A DNA stretch of 64,000 bases from Thiobacillus sp. 65-1059 (lineage in GTDB: Bacteria > Pseudomonadota > Gammaproteobacteria > Burkholderiales > Thiobacillaceae). The DNA lies in the NCBI GenBank assembly GCA_001897675.1, contig MKUE01000079.1, forward strand, positions 1 to 64,000. Reading direction: 5' to 3'. This document shows positions 19,676-31,087 of the stretch, piece by piece (the stretch's first letter is position 1; every line of letters begins with the position of its first letter). Under the pieces are notes generated by a model. That model searched no databases. It saw only the letters and a list, made by a program, of their open reading frames with translations, and was not told the origin of the DNA. The position numbers and the translations under genes were made by a program.

Positions 19676-20442
19676 TGGCCGCACCCGTCATCGACGTCCG
19701 CGATGTCGCCACCACGCTGGGCGGGCACAGCATCCACCGCGGCCTCAGCCTGTCGGTGGCGCGCGGCGAGGTGGTCGCGCTGATCGGCGGCAGCGGCACC
19801 GGAAAATCGGTATTGCTGCGCGAGATGGTCGGCCTGCTGCGGCCGCAGGCGGGCCGCATCGAGCTGTTCGGGCAGTCGGTGTGGGACGCGACGCCTGCGC
19901 AGATGAATGCGCTGCGCCGGCGCTTCGGCGTGCTGTTCCAGGATGGCGCGCTGTTTTCCTCCCTCAGCGTGGAGGACAACGTCGCCACCCCGCTGTTCGA
20001 GCACACCGGCCTGCCGCACGCCACCTGCCGCCAGCTCGCCCGCCTGAAACTCGCGCTGGCCGGGCTGCCGCCGGACGCCGCCGGGAAGCGCCCGAGCGAG
20101 CTGTCCGGCGGCATGCGCAAGCGGGTGGCGCTGGCGCGCGCCCTGGCGCTCGATCCCGAGTTGCTGTTCCTCGACGAGCCGACTTCCGGGCTCGACCCGA
20201 TTTCGGCGCGCGCGTTCGACTCGCTGATCCGGCTGCTGGCCGACAGCCTCGGGCTCACCGTATTCCTCGTCACCCACGACTTGGATACACTGTTTTCGAT
20301 TATCGATCGCGTCATCGTGCTGTCGAATGGCCGCGTGCTCGGCAGCGGAACGCTGGCCGAACTGAAGCACATCGACGATCCGTGGCTGCGCGATTATTTC
20401 GCCGCACGGGCGCCGAACGGAGAAACCGCGCATGGAAACTGA
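19675..20442 (+). CDS. MlaF-type ABC transporter ATPase
   Basis: A 255-residue ATPase with Walker A GGSGTGKSVLL, Q-loop (VLFQDGALFSSLSVEDN), signature LSGGMRKRVALARALALDPE, Walker B LLFLDEPTSGLDP and the H-loop LVTHDLDTLF. The GALFSSLSVxDNVA segment is typical of MlaF-like ATPases. It drives the lipid transporter formed with the adjacent permease and MCE protein. Its ATG overlaps the permease stop. Confidence 0.93.
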   Translation: MAAPVIDVRDVATTLGGHSIHRGLSLSVARGEVVALIGGSGTGKSVLLREMVGLLRPQAGRIELFGQSVWDATPAQMNALRRRFGVLFQDGALFSSLSVEDNVATPLFEHTGLPHATCRQLARLKLALAGLPPDAAGKRPSELSGGMRKRVALARALALDPELLFLDEPTSGLDPISARAFDSLIRLLADSLGLTVFLVTHDLDTLFSIIDRVIVLSNGRVLGSGTLAELKHIDDPWLRDYFAARAPNGETAHGN

Positions 20443-21379
20443 AGGTCGCTATACCCTGGTCGGCACGCTGGTGCTGGCGGTGATCGCGCTGATGACGCTG
20501 GCCATCGTGTGGCTGGCGGGGGCGGCGGACCGGATCGCGTATCAGACTTACACCATCTATTTCAAGCAGCAGTCGCTCGACGGCCTGGCGGTCGGCAGCC
20601 CGGTGAAAATGCGCGGCATCAAGGTGGGCGTGGTCGACGGCTACCGTTTTGCCAAAGGCGGCGACGAGGCCGTCAGCGTCACCGCGCGCGTCGACGAAGG
20701 GGTGCCGGTGCACGCCGGCGCCGCGGCCTACATCAAGCGCAATCTGGTCACCGGCATCGCCGCCGTCGAAATCAACAACGGCCCGAGCGACAGCGCCCTG
20801 CTGCGCGAGATTCCTCCGGGCGAGCGCTATCCGGTCATCGCCGAGGGCAGCTCCGACATCGACAAGGTCGCCACCGCCGTCTCGCGGCTGGCGCTCAACG
20901 GCGCGCAGGTGCTGGAAAAAATGAACACGCTGCTGTCGGAAGACAACCAGCATGCCATCAGCCAGATGCTCGCCAACCTCAACGAGCTGTCCGGCCATCT
21001 CGCCGCCAACAGGCAGAGCCTCGACGCCGTGGTGCAGGGCATCCGCGACGCCGCCGACGAATTCCGCTTCGCCGGCGCCAGCATCGGCCAGGCCGCCACC
21101 CGTGCCGAAGGCAGCATCGTCGGCGTCGGCAACAACGCCGACGCCGCATTGACGGAAGCCAGGGTCGCGCTGGAAAAGCTGCAACGCGACGCCAGCCTGA
21201 TTTCCGGACAAATCCAGCAGCTCACCGAAGCAGGCACGCTGGAAATGACCAATGTCAGCCGCGATGTGCGCACCAGCGCCGAGGCGCTCACCACCGCCGG
21301 GCAACGCCTGTCCAACCCGCGCGCCATCCTGTTCGGCCCGGTCCAGCAGCAGCTCGGCCCCGGAGAAAAACTGCCATGA
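20432..21379 (+). CDS. MlaD-like MCE domain protein
   Basis: A 315-residue inner-membrane anchored protein. One N-terminal helix (YTLVGTLVLAVIALMTLAIVWL) precedes a single MCE domain (about residues 38-118: YTIYFKQQSLDGLAVGSPVKMRGIKVGVV) and a long helical C-terminal region (VSRLALNGAQVLEKMNTLL; then many short Ala/Gln helices). MCE hexamers form the lipid-binding ring of Mla-type systems. The long helical tail resembles the periplasm-spanning part of PqiB/YebT-like proteins more than short MlaD. It overlaps the ATPase gene by 11 bases. Confidence 0.9.
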   Translation: METEGRYTLVGTLVLAVIALMTLAIVWLAGAADRIAYQTYTIYFKQQSLDGLAVGSPVKMRGIKVGVVDGYRFAKGGDEAVSVTARVDEGVPVHAGAAAYIKRNLVTGIAAVEINNGPSDSALLREIPPGERYPVIAEGSSDIDKVATAVSRLALNGAQVLEKMNTLLSEDNQHAISQMLANLNELSGHLAANRQSLDAVVQGIRDAADEFRFAGASIGQAATRAEGSIVGVGNNADAALTEARVALEKLQRDASLISGQIQQLTEAGTLEMTNVSRDVRTSAEALTTAGQRLSNPRAILFGPVQQQLGPGEKLP

Positions 21380-21978
21380 AACGATTTCTCGCGCCGACCG
21401 CGTTCGCGCTCGTGCTGACAGGCTGCGTCAATTTCGGCGAACAGCCCAATGCCCCCGCAATGGTGTATTACGTGCTGGACGACCCTGTCCCTGCGCCCGC
21501 AGCCGCATCGGTCCGCGCCGCCGCTCCCGCCCTGCTGGTGCTCGACACCGCCACCGGCAGTTTTTACGACACCGACCAGCTGGTGTTCAGCCGCAGCGCC
21601 GGCACCCGCGGCCAGTACCAGTATGCGCGCTGGACCGAGCGCCCCGGCAAGCGCTTCGCCGATCTCCTGCGGGCGCGGCTCGATCGCCAGGGCGCCTGGC
21701 AGGTCAGCGCCGCCGGCGGCTATGTACGCGGCGATGTGCTGCTGGATACGGTATTGATGGAGTTCTATCACGATGCCGCCAGCGCGCCGGGGCTGGTGCG
21801 GCTGGCGCTGCGCGCCGAACTGGTCGACCTGAAGCAGCGCAAGCTGCTGGGGCGGCGGGTCTTCGAACAGCGGGTGCCGGTATCGACCTACGACGCCGCC
21901 GGCGCCGCCGCCGCCTCCAGCCTGGCCGTCAGCCGTGCGCTCGACGACCTGAGCGCCTGGCTCGCCACGTTTCAATAA
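21376..21978 (+). CDS. ABC-type transport auxiliary lipoprotein (PqiC-like)
   Basis: A 200-residue lipoprotein with lipobox LTGC (Cys about residue 17). It matches the PqiC/DUF330 auxiliary lipoprotein layout (MVYYVLDD, LLVLDTATGSFYDTDQLVFSR, RFADLLRARLDRQGAWQV, LRAELVDLKQRKLLGRRVFEQRVPV). These lipoproteins sit in the outer membrane as partners of MCE systems. The ATG overlaps the MCE gene stop (ATGA). With the three genes before it, it completes a four-gene operon that lacks MlaC and separate MlaB. Confidence 0.88.
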   Translation: MKRFLAPTAFALVLTGCVNFGEQPNAPAMVYYVLDDPVPAPAAASVRAAAPALLVLDTATGSFYDTDQLVFSRSAGTRGQYQYARWTERPGKRFADLLRARLDRQGAWQVSAAGGYVRGDVLLDTVLMEFYHDAASAPGLVRLALRAELVDLKQRKLLGRRVFEQRVPVSTYDAAGAAAASSLAVSRALDDLSAWLATFQ

Positions 21979-22025
21979 GCGCCTACAATTCGGATTGCAT
22001 TGCCCACAATAAGAGGAGAGTCACC

Positions 22026-22454
22026 ATGAAACGCCTGCTTGCCGCCTTGTGCCTGAGCGCCATCGCCGTTGCCGCCCATGCCGAAATCTCGCAGAAATTC
22101 GGCCCGCTCGAAATTCACTACAACGCACTCACCACCGACGATCTGCTGCCCGAGGTTGCGCGCGCCTACAAGATCGAGCGCAGCAAGACGCGCGGCCTGG
22201 TGACGATGTCGGTGCTGAAGCAGAACAAGGTTGGCGTGCCGACGCCGGTTGCGGCCAAGATCGCCGTCTATGCCACCAATCTCAACCAGCAGCTGGCCCA
22301 CGTGACCATGCGCGAAATCAAGGAAGGCACTGCCATTTACTACCTTGGCGAATTCCGGGTCAGCCCGCCGGACACCCTGAAATTCACCGCCAGCGTCGAA
22401 GTGGCCGGCGAGCCCAAGCGTGAAATGGTGTTCGAGCAGAAGTTCTACAAGTAA
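22026..22454 (+). CDS. DUF4426 periplasmic protein
   Basis: A 142-residue exported protein. A signal peptide (MKRLLAALCLSAIAVAAHA) is followed by a single DUF4426 domain that starts EISQKFGPLEIHYNALTTDDLLPEVARAYKI and ends FTASVEVAGEPKREMVFEQKFY. The family is conserved in Proteobacteria but has no assigned function. AGAGGAGAG lies seven to eight bases before the ATG. TACAAT at 21984-21989 could be its own -10 box, but no -35 is visible. A strong terminator follows. Confidence 0.85.
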   Translation: MKRLLAALCLSAIAVAAHAEISQKFGPLEIHYNALTTDDLLPEVARAYKIERSKTRGLVTMSVLKQNKVGVPTPVAAKIAVYATNLNQQLAHVTMREIKEGTAIYYLGEFRVSPPDTLKFTASVEVAGEPKREMVFEQKFYK

Positions 22455-22468
22455 ACCCGGCCACCCCG

Positions 22469-22496
22469 CAGCCCCGCCAGCCGGGGCTGTTTTTTT
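22469..22496 (+). terminator. Rho-independent terminator after the DUF4426 gene
   Basis: CAGCCCCG, 5-base loop, CGGGGCTG and seven T residues, 15 bases after the stop. It separates the plus-strand run from the convergent TauE/SafE-like gene. Confidence 0.88.
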
Positions 22497-22519
22497 GCGT
22501 ATTGGTGCAGGCGCCCCGG

Positions 22520-23200
22520 TCAGGGGTTTGGGAAGGCCGAACGGAGCAGCGCCAGTAGGCCCCATGCGCCGAAACCCGCCACCGTCAGGCCGGCGGCACG
22601 GCGCACCCAGCGCTGCTGCATGAAAGGCTGGAGTTGCCGCGCGAACAGCCCCATCCCCAGCAGGTTCGGCAGCGTGCCGAGACCGAATGCCAGCATCAGC
22701 GCCGCGCCGGAGGTGGCGCTGCCGGCCGCCAGCGCCGACACCAGCACCGAGTAGACCAGCCCGCACGGCAGCCAGCCCCAGGCCATGCCCGCCAGCACCG
22801 CCTGCGGCAGCGACTGCACCGGCAGCAGTTTCTGGAACAGCGGCTTCACCTTCTTCCACAGCGCGCCGCCCGCGCGCTCGAACACCAGCACCCATTGATT
22901 GAAGCCGGCCAGGTACAGTCCGAGCAGGATCATCACCCACTGCGCCAGCACGAACAGCGCGGTCTGCACCGGCACGAATCCGCTCAGCTTCAGCGTGGCG
23001 CCCAGCGCACCGGCCAGCGCGCCGAACAGCACGTAGGACGACAGCCGCCCCAGGTTGTAGGCCAGATGCAGGCGGAACGGCGGCGTGCTGCCGTCGGCGC
23101 GGAAGGAAAACGCCGCGACGATGCCGCCGCACATGCCGACGCAATGTACCCCGCCGAGAAGACCGGCGAGCAGGGCGGCGAGGAGGGAGAATTCGATCAT
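22520..23200 (-). CDS. TauE/SafE-like (UreH-type) membrane protein
   Basis: A 226-residue protein with about six membrane helices. GLLGGVHCVGMCGGIVAAFSF at the start and GMAWGWLPCGLVYSVLVSA in the middle are the Cys-containing signatures of the sulfite exporter TauE/SafE (UreH_2) group, which also resembles CcdA-type electron carriers. Members near cytochrome or copper genes are thought to take part in metal or redox handling; the substrate here is unknown. Its ATG overlaps the ampG stop by four bases. Confidence 0.83.
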   Translation of the reverse strand: MIEFSLLAALLAGLLGGVHCVGMCGGIVAAFSFRADGSTPPFRLHLAYNLGRLSSYVLFGALAGALGATLKLSGFVPVQTALFVLAQWVMILLGLYLAGFNQWVLVFERAGGALWKKVKPLFQKLLPVQSLPQAVLAGMAWGWLPCGLVYSVLVSALAAGSATSGAALMLAFGLGTLPNLLGMGLFARQLQPFMQQRWVRRAAGLTVAGFGAWGLLALLRSAFPNP

Positions 23201-24561
23201 GGTTGCTTATGGTCGCGGGAGACCAGCCAGACCAGCAGCAAAACCGGCACCCCGATCAGCGCGGTTCCGGTGAAGAAGTTTGCCCAGCCATATGCATCGA
23301 CGAACTCGCCGGAAAAGCCCGCGATGAACTTGGGCAGCAGCAGCATCACCGAGGTGAACAGCGCGTACTGGGTGGCCGAGTAGGCCTGGTTGACGAGGCT
23401 CGACAGATAGGCGACGAAGGCGCTCGAGGCGATGCCGGCGGAGAGGTTGTCCGCCGACACCGTGAACACCAGCGCGCCGACGTCGTGGCCGCGCCCGGCC
23501 AGCCACACGAACAGCAGATTGGTTGCCGCCGACAGCACCGCGCCGAGGAACAGCGTGCGCATCACGCCCAGGCGCATCACCAGCAGGCCGCCGAGCCCCG
23601 CGCCGACGATGGTCATGATCACGCCGTACACCTTGGAGACGGTCGCCACCTCGTCCTTGGTGAAGCCCATTTCCTGGTAGAAGGGATTGCTCATCACCCC
23701 CATCACCACGTCGGAGATGCGATACACGGCGATCAGCGCCAGCATCAGCAGCGCCTGCCACTTGTAGCGCTGGATAAAGTCGACGAAGGGCGACAGCACC
23801 GCGCTGTACAGCCATGCCGCTGCGGTCAGCAGCCAGCCGCGCAATCCGGCGGCGGCGAATTTCGCGCGCGCATGCGCCTCGCGCGCGCTGGTTTCGGTGG
23901 AAACCTTCTTTTCCGGCTCGCGGATGATCAGCGTGGTCAATATTCCGACCGCCATCAGCGCGGCCATCGCCGTGTACGCCACCTGCCAGGGGCGGAAGTC
24001 GTAGGTCGCCTCGGACGGATCGACGCTCGCCGCGATCCACAGCACACCCGCGCCGGCGGTGATCATCGCGATGCGGTAGCCCGCCTGGTAGGTCGCCGCC
24101 ATCGCCCCCTGCTTCTCGGTTTCCACCGCCTCGATGCGGTAGGCGTCGAGCGCGATGTCCTGCGTCGCCGAGGCGAAGGCGAGTGCCAGCGCGAAGAACA
24201 CCGTGTGCGCCAGGTTCACGACCGGATCGGTGTTGGCCATCCCCAGCAGCGCCAGCGCGATGCACACCTGCGACAGCAGCAGCCACGCGCGGCGCCGGCC
24301 CAGGGTTCGGGTCAAGAGCGGCAGCGGCAGGCGGTCGACCAGCGGCGACCACAGGAACTTGAAGCCGTATGCCAGCCCCACCCACGACAGATGTCCGATG
24401 GTCGCGCGCGCGATGCCCGCTTCCGACAGCCAGAACGACAGCGTGCCCAGCACCAATAACAAAGGCAGCCCGGCCGAGAAACCGAGGAACAGCATGCCGA
24501 CGACGCGGGGGTGGGTGTAGACCTTGAGGGCATTGAGCCAGGGGTGGGCGCGAAGCGTCAT
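23197..24561 (-). CDS. ampG: AmpG-type muropeptide MFS transporter
   Basis: A 454-residue major facilitator protein with about 12-14 membrane helices. The N-terminal part (MLFLGFSAGLPLLLVLGTLSFWL, KFLWSPLVDRLPLPLL, RRRAWLLLSQ) and FASATQDIALDAYRIEA are the AmpG signature. AmpG imports GlcNAc-anhydro-muropeptides for cell wall recycling. The ATG at 24561 overlaps the xthA stop, so xthA-ampG-TauE/SafE form one overlapping run. A longer in-frame upstream extension is out-of-frame xthA sequence. Confidence 0.9.
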   Translation of the reverse strand: MTLRAHPWLNALKVYTHPRVVGMLFLGFSAGLPLLLVLGTLSFWLSEAGIARATIGHLSWVGLAYGFKFLWSPLVDRLPLPLLTRTLGRRRAWLLLSQVCIALALLGMANTDPVVNLAHTVFFALALAFASATQDIALDAYRIEAVETEKQGAMAATYQAGYRIAMITAGAGVLWIAASVDPSEATYDFRPWQVAYTAMAALMAVGILTTLIIREPEKKVSTETSAREAHARAKFAAAGLRGWLLTAAAWLYSAVLSPFVDFIQRYKWQALLMLALIAVYRISDVVMGVMSNPFYQEMGFTKDEVATVSKVYGVIMTIVGAGLGGLLVMRLGVMRTLFLGAVLSAATNLLFVWLAGRGHDVGALVFTVSADNLSAGIASSAFVAYLSSLVNQAYSATQYALFTSVMLLLPKFIAGFSGEFVDAYGWANFFTGTALIGVPVLLLVWLVSRDHKQP

Positions 24562-25337
24562 GGGCCGTAATCGTAATCGACAATCAACGGCGCATGGTCG
24601 GAGAAGCGCTGGTCCTTGTAGACGCTGGCAGAGGTGGCTTTGGCGGCGATGCCGGGGGTGGCGATCTGGTAGTCGATGCGCCAGCCGACGTTCTTGGCCC
24701 AGGCCTGGCCGCGGTTGCTCCACCAGGTGTAGGCCTCGCCGGTGTGCTCCGGGTAAAGCGTGCGGTAGACGTCGACCCAGCCGAGCTCGTCGAACAGGCG
24801 GGTCATCCAGGCGCGCTCCTCGGGCAGGAAGCCGGAGTTCTTCTGGTTGGATTTCCAGTTCTTCAGGTCAACCTCTTTGTGGGCGATGTTCCAGTCGCCG
24901 CAGACGACGATTTCGCGGCCGGACTTCATCAGCGCTTCGAGGTGCGGGAAGAAGGCGTCGAGAAAGCGGAACTTGGCCTGCTGGCGTTCCTCGGAACTCG
25001 ACCCGGAGGGCTGGTAGAGCGAAATGACGGCAAGCTTGCCGTAATCCGCTTCGATGTAGCGCCCCTCGGCATCGAATTCGGGCACGCCGAGGCCTTCGAC
25101 GATCCTCTGCGGCGCCTGGCGAGTGTAGACGCCGACGCCGCTGTAGCCCTTCTTCTCGGCGTAGTGGAAGGCGCCGCTCAGGCCGTCGCACTGGATGAAT
25201 TCAGGTTTGAGGTCGGCGGCCTGCGCCTTCAGCTCCTGCACGCAGACGACGTCGGCGTTCTGCGTGGGCAGCCAGTCGAAAAAGCCCTTGGTGGCGGCGG
25301 AGCGGATGCCGTTGAGGTTGGCCGATATAATTCGCAT
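24558..25337 (-). CDS. xthA: exodeoxyribonuclease III
   Basis: A 259-residue AP endonuclease/3'-5' exonuclease of base excision repair. Motifs: [22 protein letters not shown] (metal-binding Glu), [17 protein letters not shown] (catalytic Asp/Asn), [11 protein letters not shown], and [13 protein letters not shown] (catalytic Asp-His). Length is normal. The ATG at 25337 (MRIISANL) is preferred over an ATG five codons earlier. Divergent from pyrE, with the pyrE -10 box inside its 5' end. Confidence 0.95.
   Translation of the reverse strand: MRIISANLNGIRSAATKGFFDWLPTQNADVVCVQELKAQAADLKPEFIQCDGLSGAFHYAEKKGYSGVGVYTRQAPQRIVEGLGVPEFDAEGRYIEADYGKLAVISLYQPSGSSSEERQQAKFRFLDAFFPHLEALMKSGREIVVCGDWNIAHKEVDLKNWKSNQKNSGFLPEERAWMTRLFDELGWVDVYRTLYPEHTGEAYTWWSNRGQAWAKNVGWRIDYQIATPGIAAKATSASVYKDQRFSDHAPLIVDYDYGP
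25326..25331 (+). promoter_or_regulatory. putative -10 box of pyrE
   Basis: A perfect TATAAT lies 34 bases before the pyrE ATG and within the first codons of divergent xthA. No convincing -35 hexamer is seen at the right spacing. Confidence 0.4.
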
Positions 25338-25365
25338 TGCGTTTTTATTCAAGAAAAGTCAGGAA

Positions 25366-26004
25366 ATGTCCGATTACAAAGCCGAGTTTTTGGAATTCGC
25401 CATTGCGTCGCAGGTGTTGTGTTTCGGCGAGTTCAAGACCAAGGCGGGGCGCATGAGCCCCTATTTTTTCAATGCGGGGCTGTTCAACGACGGCGACAAG
25501 CTGAAACGGCTGGGCGAATTTTACGCGAAAGCCATCGTCGACTCCGGCATCGCCTTCGACGTGCTGTTCGGACCGGCCTACAAGGGGATCCCGCTGGCGG
25601 CGAGCATCGCGATCGCGCTGGCGGGGATGGGCAGGAACGTGCCGTACGCCTACAACCGCAAGGAGGCCAAGGATCACGGCGAGGGCGGCACGGTGGTCGG
25701 TGCGACGCTCACGGGACGCGTGCTGATCGTCGACGACGTGATCTCGGCGGGCACCTCGGTGCGCGAGTCGGTGGACCTGATCCGTGCCTCGGGCGCCGAG
25801 CCGGCCGGGGTGGTGATCGCGCTGGACCGCATGGAACGGGGCACCGGCGAGAAGTCGGCGGTGCAGGAAGTACGCGAACAATATGGCATTCCGGTGGTGG
25901 CGGTGGTCACCCTGGACAACCTGGTGGAGTTTCTGGAACGTGATGCGAAGCGACAAACCGAATTACAGGCCGTGGCGGCTTACCGGGAGAAATACGGCGT
26001 TTAG
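25366..26004 (+). CDS. pyrE: orotate phosphoribosyltransferase
   Basis: A 212-residue enzyme of pyrimidine synthesis that joins orotate and PRPP to give OMP. The sequence has the class landmarks: [47 protein letters not shown] (flexible catalytic loop) and the PRPP-binding motif [22 protein letters not shown] precedes the ATG at 25366. The last 62 bases overlap the start of the DUF4124 gene in another frame. Confidence 0.97.
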   Translation: MSDYKAEFLEFAIASQVLCFGEFKTKAGRMSPYFFNAGLFNDGDKLKRLGEFYAKAIVDSGIAFDVLFGPAYKGIPLAASIAIALAGMGRNVPYAYNRKEAKDHGEGGTVVGATLTGRVLIVDDVISAGTSVRESVDLIRASGAEPAGVVIALDRMERGTGEKSAVQEVREQYGIPVVAVVTLDNLVEFLERDAKRQTELQAVAAYREKYGV

Positions 26005-26590
26005 CGCACTGGCGGTTGCCGTGCTGCTGGCCGCGGGCACCGCGCAGGCGGCGATGTACCGCTGGGTGGACGGCAACGGCCGCGTGCATTACAGCGACAC
26101 CCTGCCGCCGAGCTACCAGAAAAGCGGCGCTGCCGAGATGAACAAGCAGGGCAGCATCATCAGACGCACCCAGTCGGAGGCGGAGCGCCGCGCCGAAGCC
26201 GAGCGCCTGTCCGAGCAAAAACGCCTCCAGCAGGAGCAGCAAAAACAGTCGCAGCTCGACCGCGCGCTGACCTCAACTTACACCACCGAAGCGGAAATCG
26301 ACCTGGCGCGCGACCGTGCGCTGGAACACCACAAGCTGGCGATCAAGGGCGCTGAAATCCGCGGCAAGGCGGTGGAAGCGAATCTGGCCGATCTGAGGGC
26401 GCGCATCGCCAAGATCGAGCAGGCAGGCCGCAAGGTGGGAACGGGTCTGACGGAGCAGCTGGAGCAGGCCACCCGGGAGCAGCAGGAATTGAAGCGCACC
26501 ATCCAGAGCAACGAGGAGGCGATGGAGAAGGTGCGCGGAAAATATGCGGCCGACAAGGCGCGCTTCGTCGAACTGTCGGGCAAGCAGTAA
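25943..26590 (+). CDS. DUF4124 domain exported protein
   Basis: A 215-residue protein. A signal peptide (hydrophobic [19 protein letters not shown], residues about 18-36) precedes a DUF4124 domain ([21 protein letters not shown]) and a long coiled coil (about residues 75-210, rich in Glu/Gln/Arg, e.g. [16 protein letters not shown]). DUF4124 domains are common in secreted proteobacterial proteins of unknown role. The ATG at 25943, preceded by GGAACGTG, lies inside pyrE; no later start keeps the signal peptide. The 62-base overlap with pyrE suggests coupled translation. Confidence 0.8.
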   Translation: MRSDKPNYRPWRLTGRNTAFSALAVAVLLAAGTAQAAMYRWVDGNGRVHYSDTLPPSYQKSGAAEMNKQGSIIRRTQSEAERRAEAERLSEQKRLQQEQQKQSQLDRALTSTYTTEAEIDLARDRALEHHKLAIKGAEIRGKAVEANLADLRARIAKIEQAGRKVGTGLTEQLEQATREQQELKRTIQSNEEAMEKVRGKYAADKARFVELSGKQ

Positions 26591-26604
26591 GGAACGGAAG
26601 CGGG

Positions 26605-26642
26605 AAAGCGGCCCGGCCGGACATCCGGCCGGGCCGCTTTTT

Positions 26643-26643
<1 letters not shown>
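26605..26643. terminator. very strong hairpin between the DUF4124 gene and gatB
   Basis: A perfect 16-bp stem (left arm 26605-26620, right arm 26625-26640) with an ACAT loop. The outer arms are AAA and TTT, so each strand ends in a T-run (six T on the plus strand, 26638-26643). It should terminate both convergent transcripts. Confidence 0.9.
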
Positions 26644-28073
<1,430 letters not shown>

Positions 28074-28085
28074 AAATGGAACCTC

Positions 28086-28120
28086 GTGAGGAGTGAGGGG
28101 TGAGGGGTAAGGAGCAAGGC
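28086..28120 (+). repeat. heptamer repeat tract between gatA and gatB
   Basis: Five tandem 7-base units (GTGAGGA, GTGAGGG twice, GTAAGGA, GCAAGGC) fill half of the gatA-gatB gap. They share the GTGAGGx core with the tract at 17498. The strand is opposite to gatA-gatB, and an inverted tract lies 22 bases away at 28143. Confidence 0.75.
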
Positions 28121-28142
28121 CCAGGACAAGGTCATCATCATC

Positions 28143-28170
28143 GCCTAACGCCTCTCGCCTGACGCCTCAC
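28143..28170 (-). repeat. heptamer repeat tract forming the 3' end of gatA
   Basis: Read on the minus strand: GTGAGGC, GTCAGGC, GAGAGGC, GTTAGGC. The fourth unit supplies the TAG stop of gatA. The tract codes for GEASGERR, nearly the same tail and same reading frame as at the end of the P-loop gene at 17.5 kb. Confidence 0.75.
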
Positions 28171-29620
28171 CCAGCGGCGGCAGCCGCTTGTGCCAGTCGG
28201 TGACGCGCTGGTACTGGTGGGCGACGTTGAGCATCTTCGCCTCGGAAAAATAGTTGCCGACCAGCTGCAGGCCGATCGGCAGGCCCTGGCTGTCGAAGCC
28301 GCAGGGCAAGCTCATGCCGGGCAGGCCGGCGAGGTTGGCGGGAATGGTGTAGAGGTCGTTCAGATACATCTCCACCGGATCGTCCGACTTTTCGCCCAGC
28401 CTGAACGCGGTGCCGGGCGCGGTGGGGCCGAGGATGACATCGCAGGCCTCGAACGCCGCGCTGAAGTCGTCGGCGATGAGGCGGCGGATTTTCTGTGCCT
28501 GCAGGTAGTAGGCGTCGTAATAGCCGTGACTCAGGACATAGGCGCCGATCAGGATGCGGCGCTTGACCTCGGCGCCGAAGCCCTGCGCGCGGGTCTTGCA
28601 GTACATGTCGTCGAGGCTGGCGTAGTCCGGGGCGCGGTAGCCGTAGCGCACGCCGTCGAAGCGCGACAGGTTGGACGAGGCCTCGGCCGGCGCCAGCACG
28701 TAATAGACGGGGATCGCCAGTTGCGAGTTGGCAAGCGAGATCTCGACCGGAGTGGCGCCGAGCTTCTTCAGCTCGGTGACCGCCGCCTCGACCGCGGCGG
28801 CGACTTCGCTGTTGAGGCCCTCGGCGAAGAACTCCTTCGGCAGGCCGACGCGCAGGCCGGAGAGCGGCTTGTCCAGGTCGCGCGCGTAGTCTTCCTTATC
28901 GCGTTCCAGGCTGGTCGAGTCGTTGGGGTCGAAGCCGGTCATCACGTTCAAGAGCAGCGCGCAGTCCTCGGCCGACGGCGCCATCGGCCCGGCCTGGTCG
29001 AGGCTGGAGGCGAAGGCGATCATGCCGAAGCGCGACACCAGGCCGTAGGTGGGTTTGAGGCCGGTGATGCCGGTGAACGCCGCCGGCTGGCGGATCGAGC
29101 CGCCGGTGTCGGTGCCGGTGGCGGCCGGCGCCATGCGCGCGGCGACGCACGCTGCTGCGCCGCCGGACGAGCCGCCCGGCACGCGGGCGGTATCCCACGG
29201 GTTCTTCACTGCGCCATAGAAGCTGGTCTCGTTCGACGAGCCCATGGCGAATTCGTCCATGTTGGTCTTGCCCAGGCTCGGCATGCCGGCGGCCTTGAAG
29301 CGCTGGATCACGTGGGCGTCGTAGGGCGCGACGAAGTTGGACAGCATCTTCGAGCCGCAAGTGGTGAGCCAGCCGTCGGTGCAGAAGATGTCCTTGTGGG
29401 CGATCGGCACGCCGGTGAGCGGGCCGTTCTTCCCGGCGGCGATGAGGGCGTCGGCGGCGGCCGCTTCGGCCAGGGTTTTTTCGGCGTCGACCGTGATGAA
29501 GGCATTGATCGAGGGATTCAACGCGGCGATGCGGTCGAGGTAGGTCTGCGCCAGTTCGCGACTGGAAACCTGCTTCGCCGCGAGCTGCGCGGCGAGCGCG
29601 GAAAGAGAGAATTCGGACAT
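28145..29620 (-). CDS. gatA: Asp-tRNA(Asn)/Glu-tRNA(Gln) amidotransferase subunit A
   Basis: A 491-residue amidase of the Ser-cisSer-Lys type. Catalytic Lys is in [18 protein letters not shown], the cis-Ser is in [14 protein letters not shown], and the nucleophile Ser is in [18 protein letters not shown]. It releases ammonia from glutamine for GatB. The natural end of the family is near VTDWHKRLP; here it is followed by [10 protein letters not shown], most of which is encoded by heptamer repeats. It starts four bases after the gatC stop. Confidence 0.97.
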   Translation of the reverse strand: MSEFSLSALAAQLAAKQVSSRELAQTYLDRIAALNPSINAFITVDAEKTLAEAAAADALIAAGKNGPLTGVPIAHKDIFCTDGWLTTCGSKMLSNFVAPYDAHVIQRFKAAGMPSLGKTNMDEFAMGSSNETSFYGAVKNPWDTARVPGGSSGGAAACVAARMAPAATGTDTGGSIRQPAAFTGITGLKPTYGLVSRFGMIAFASSLDQAGPMAPSAEDCALLLNVMTGFDPNDSTSLERDKEDYARDLDKPLSGLRVGLPKEFFAEGLNSEVAAAVEAAVTELKKLGATPVEISLANSQLAIPVYYVLAPAEASSNLSRFDGVRYGYRAPDYASLDDMYCKTRAQGFGAEVKRRILIGAYVLSHGYYDAYYLQAQKIRRLIADDFSAAFEACDVILGPTAPGTAFRLGEKSDDPVEMYLNDLYTIPANLAGLPGMSLPCGFDSQGLPIGLQLVGNYFSEAKMLNVAHQYQRVTDWHKRLPPLGEASGERR

Positions 29621-29623
29621 GGC

Positions 29624-31055
<1,432 letters not shown>

Positions 31056-31087
31056 ACGTGGCGGCGCGGCATCCCGGGGTGTAAGCG

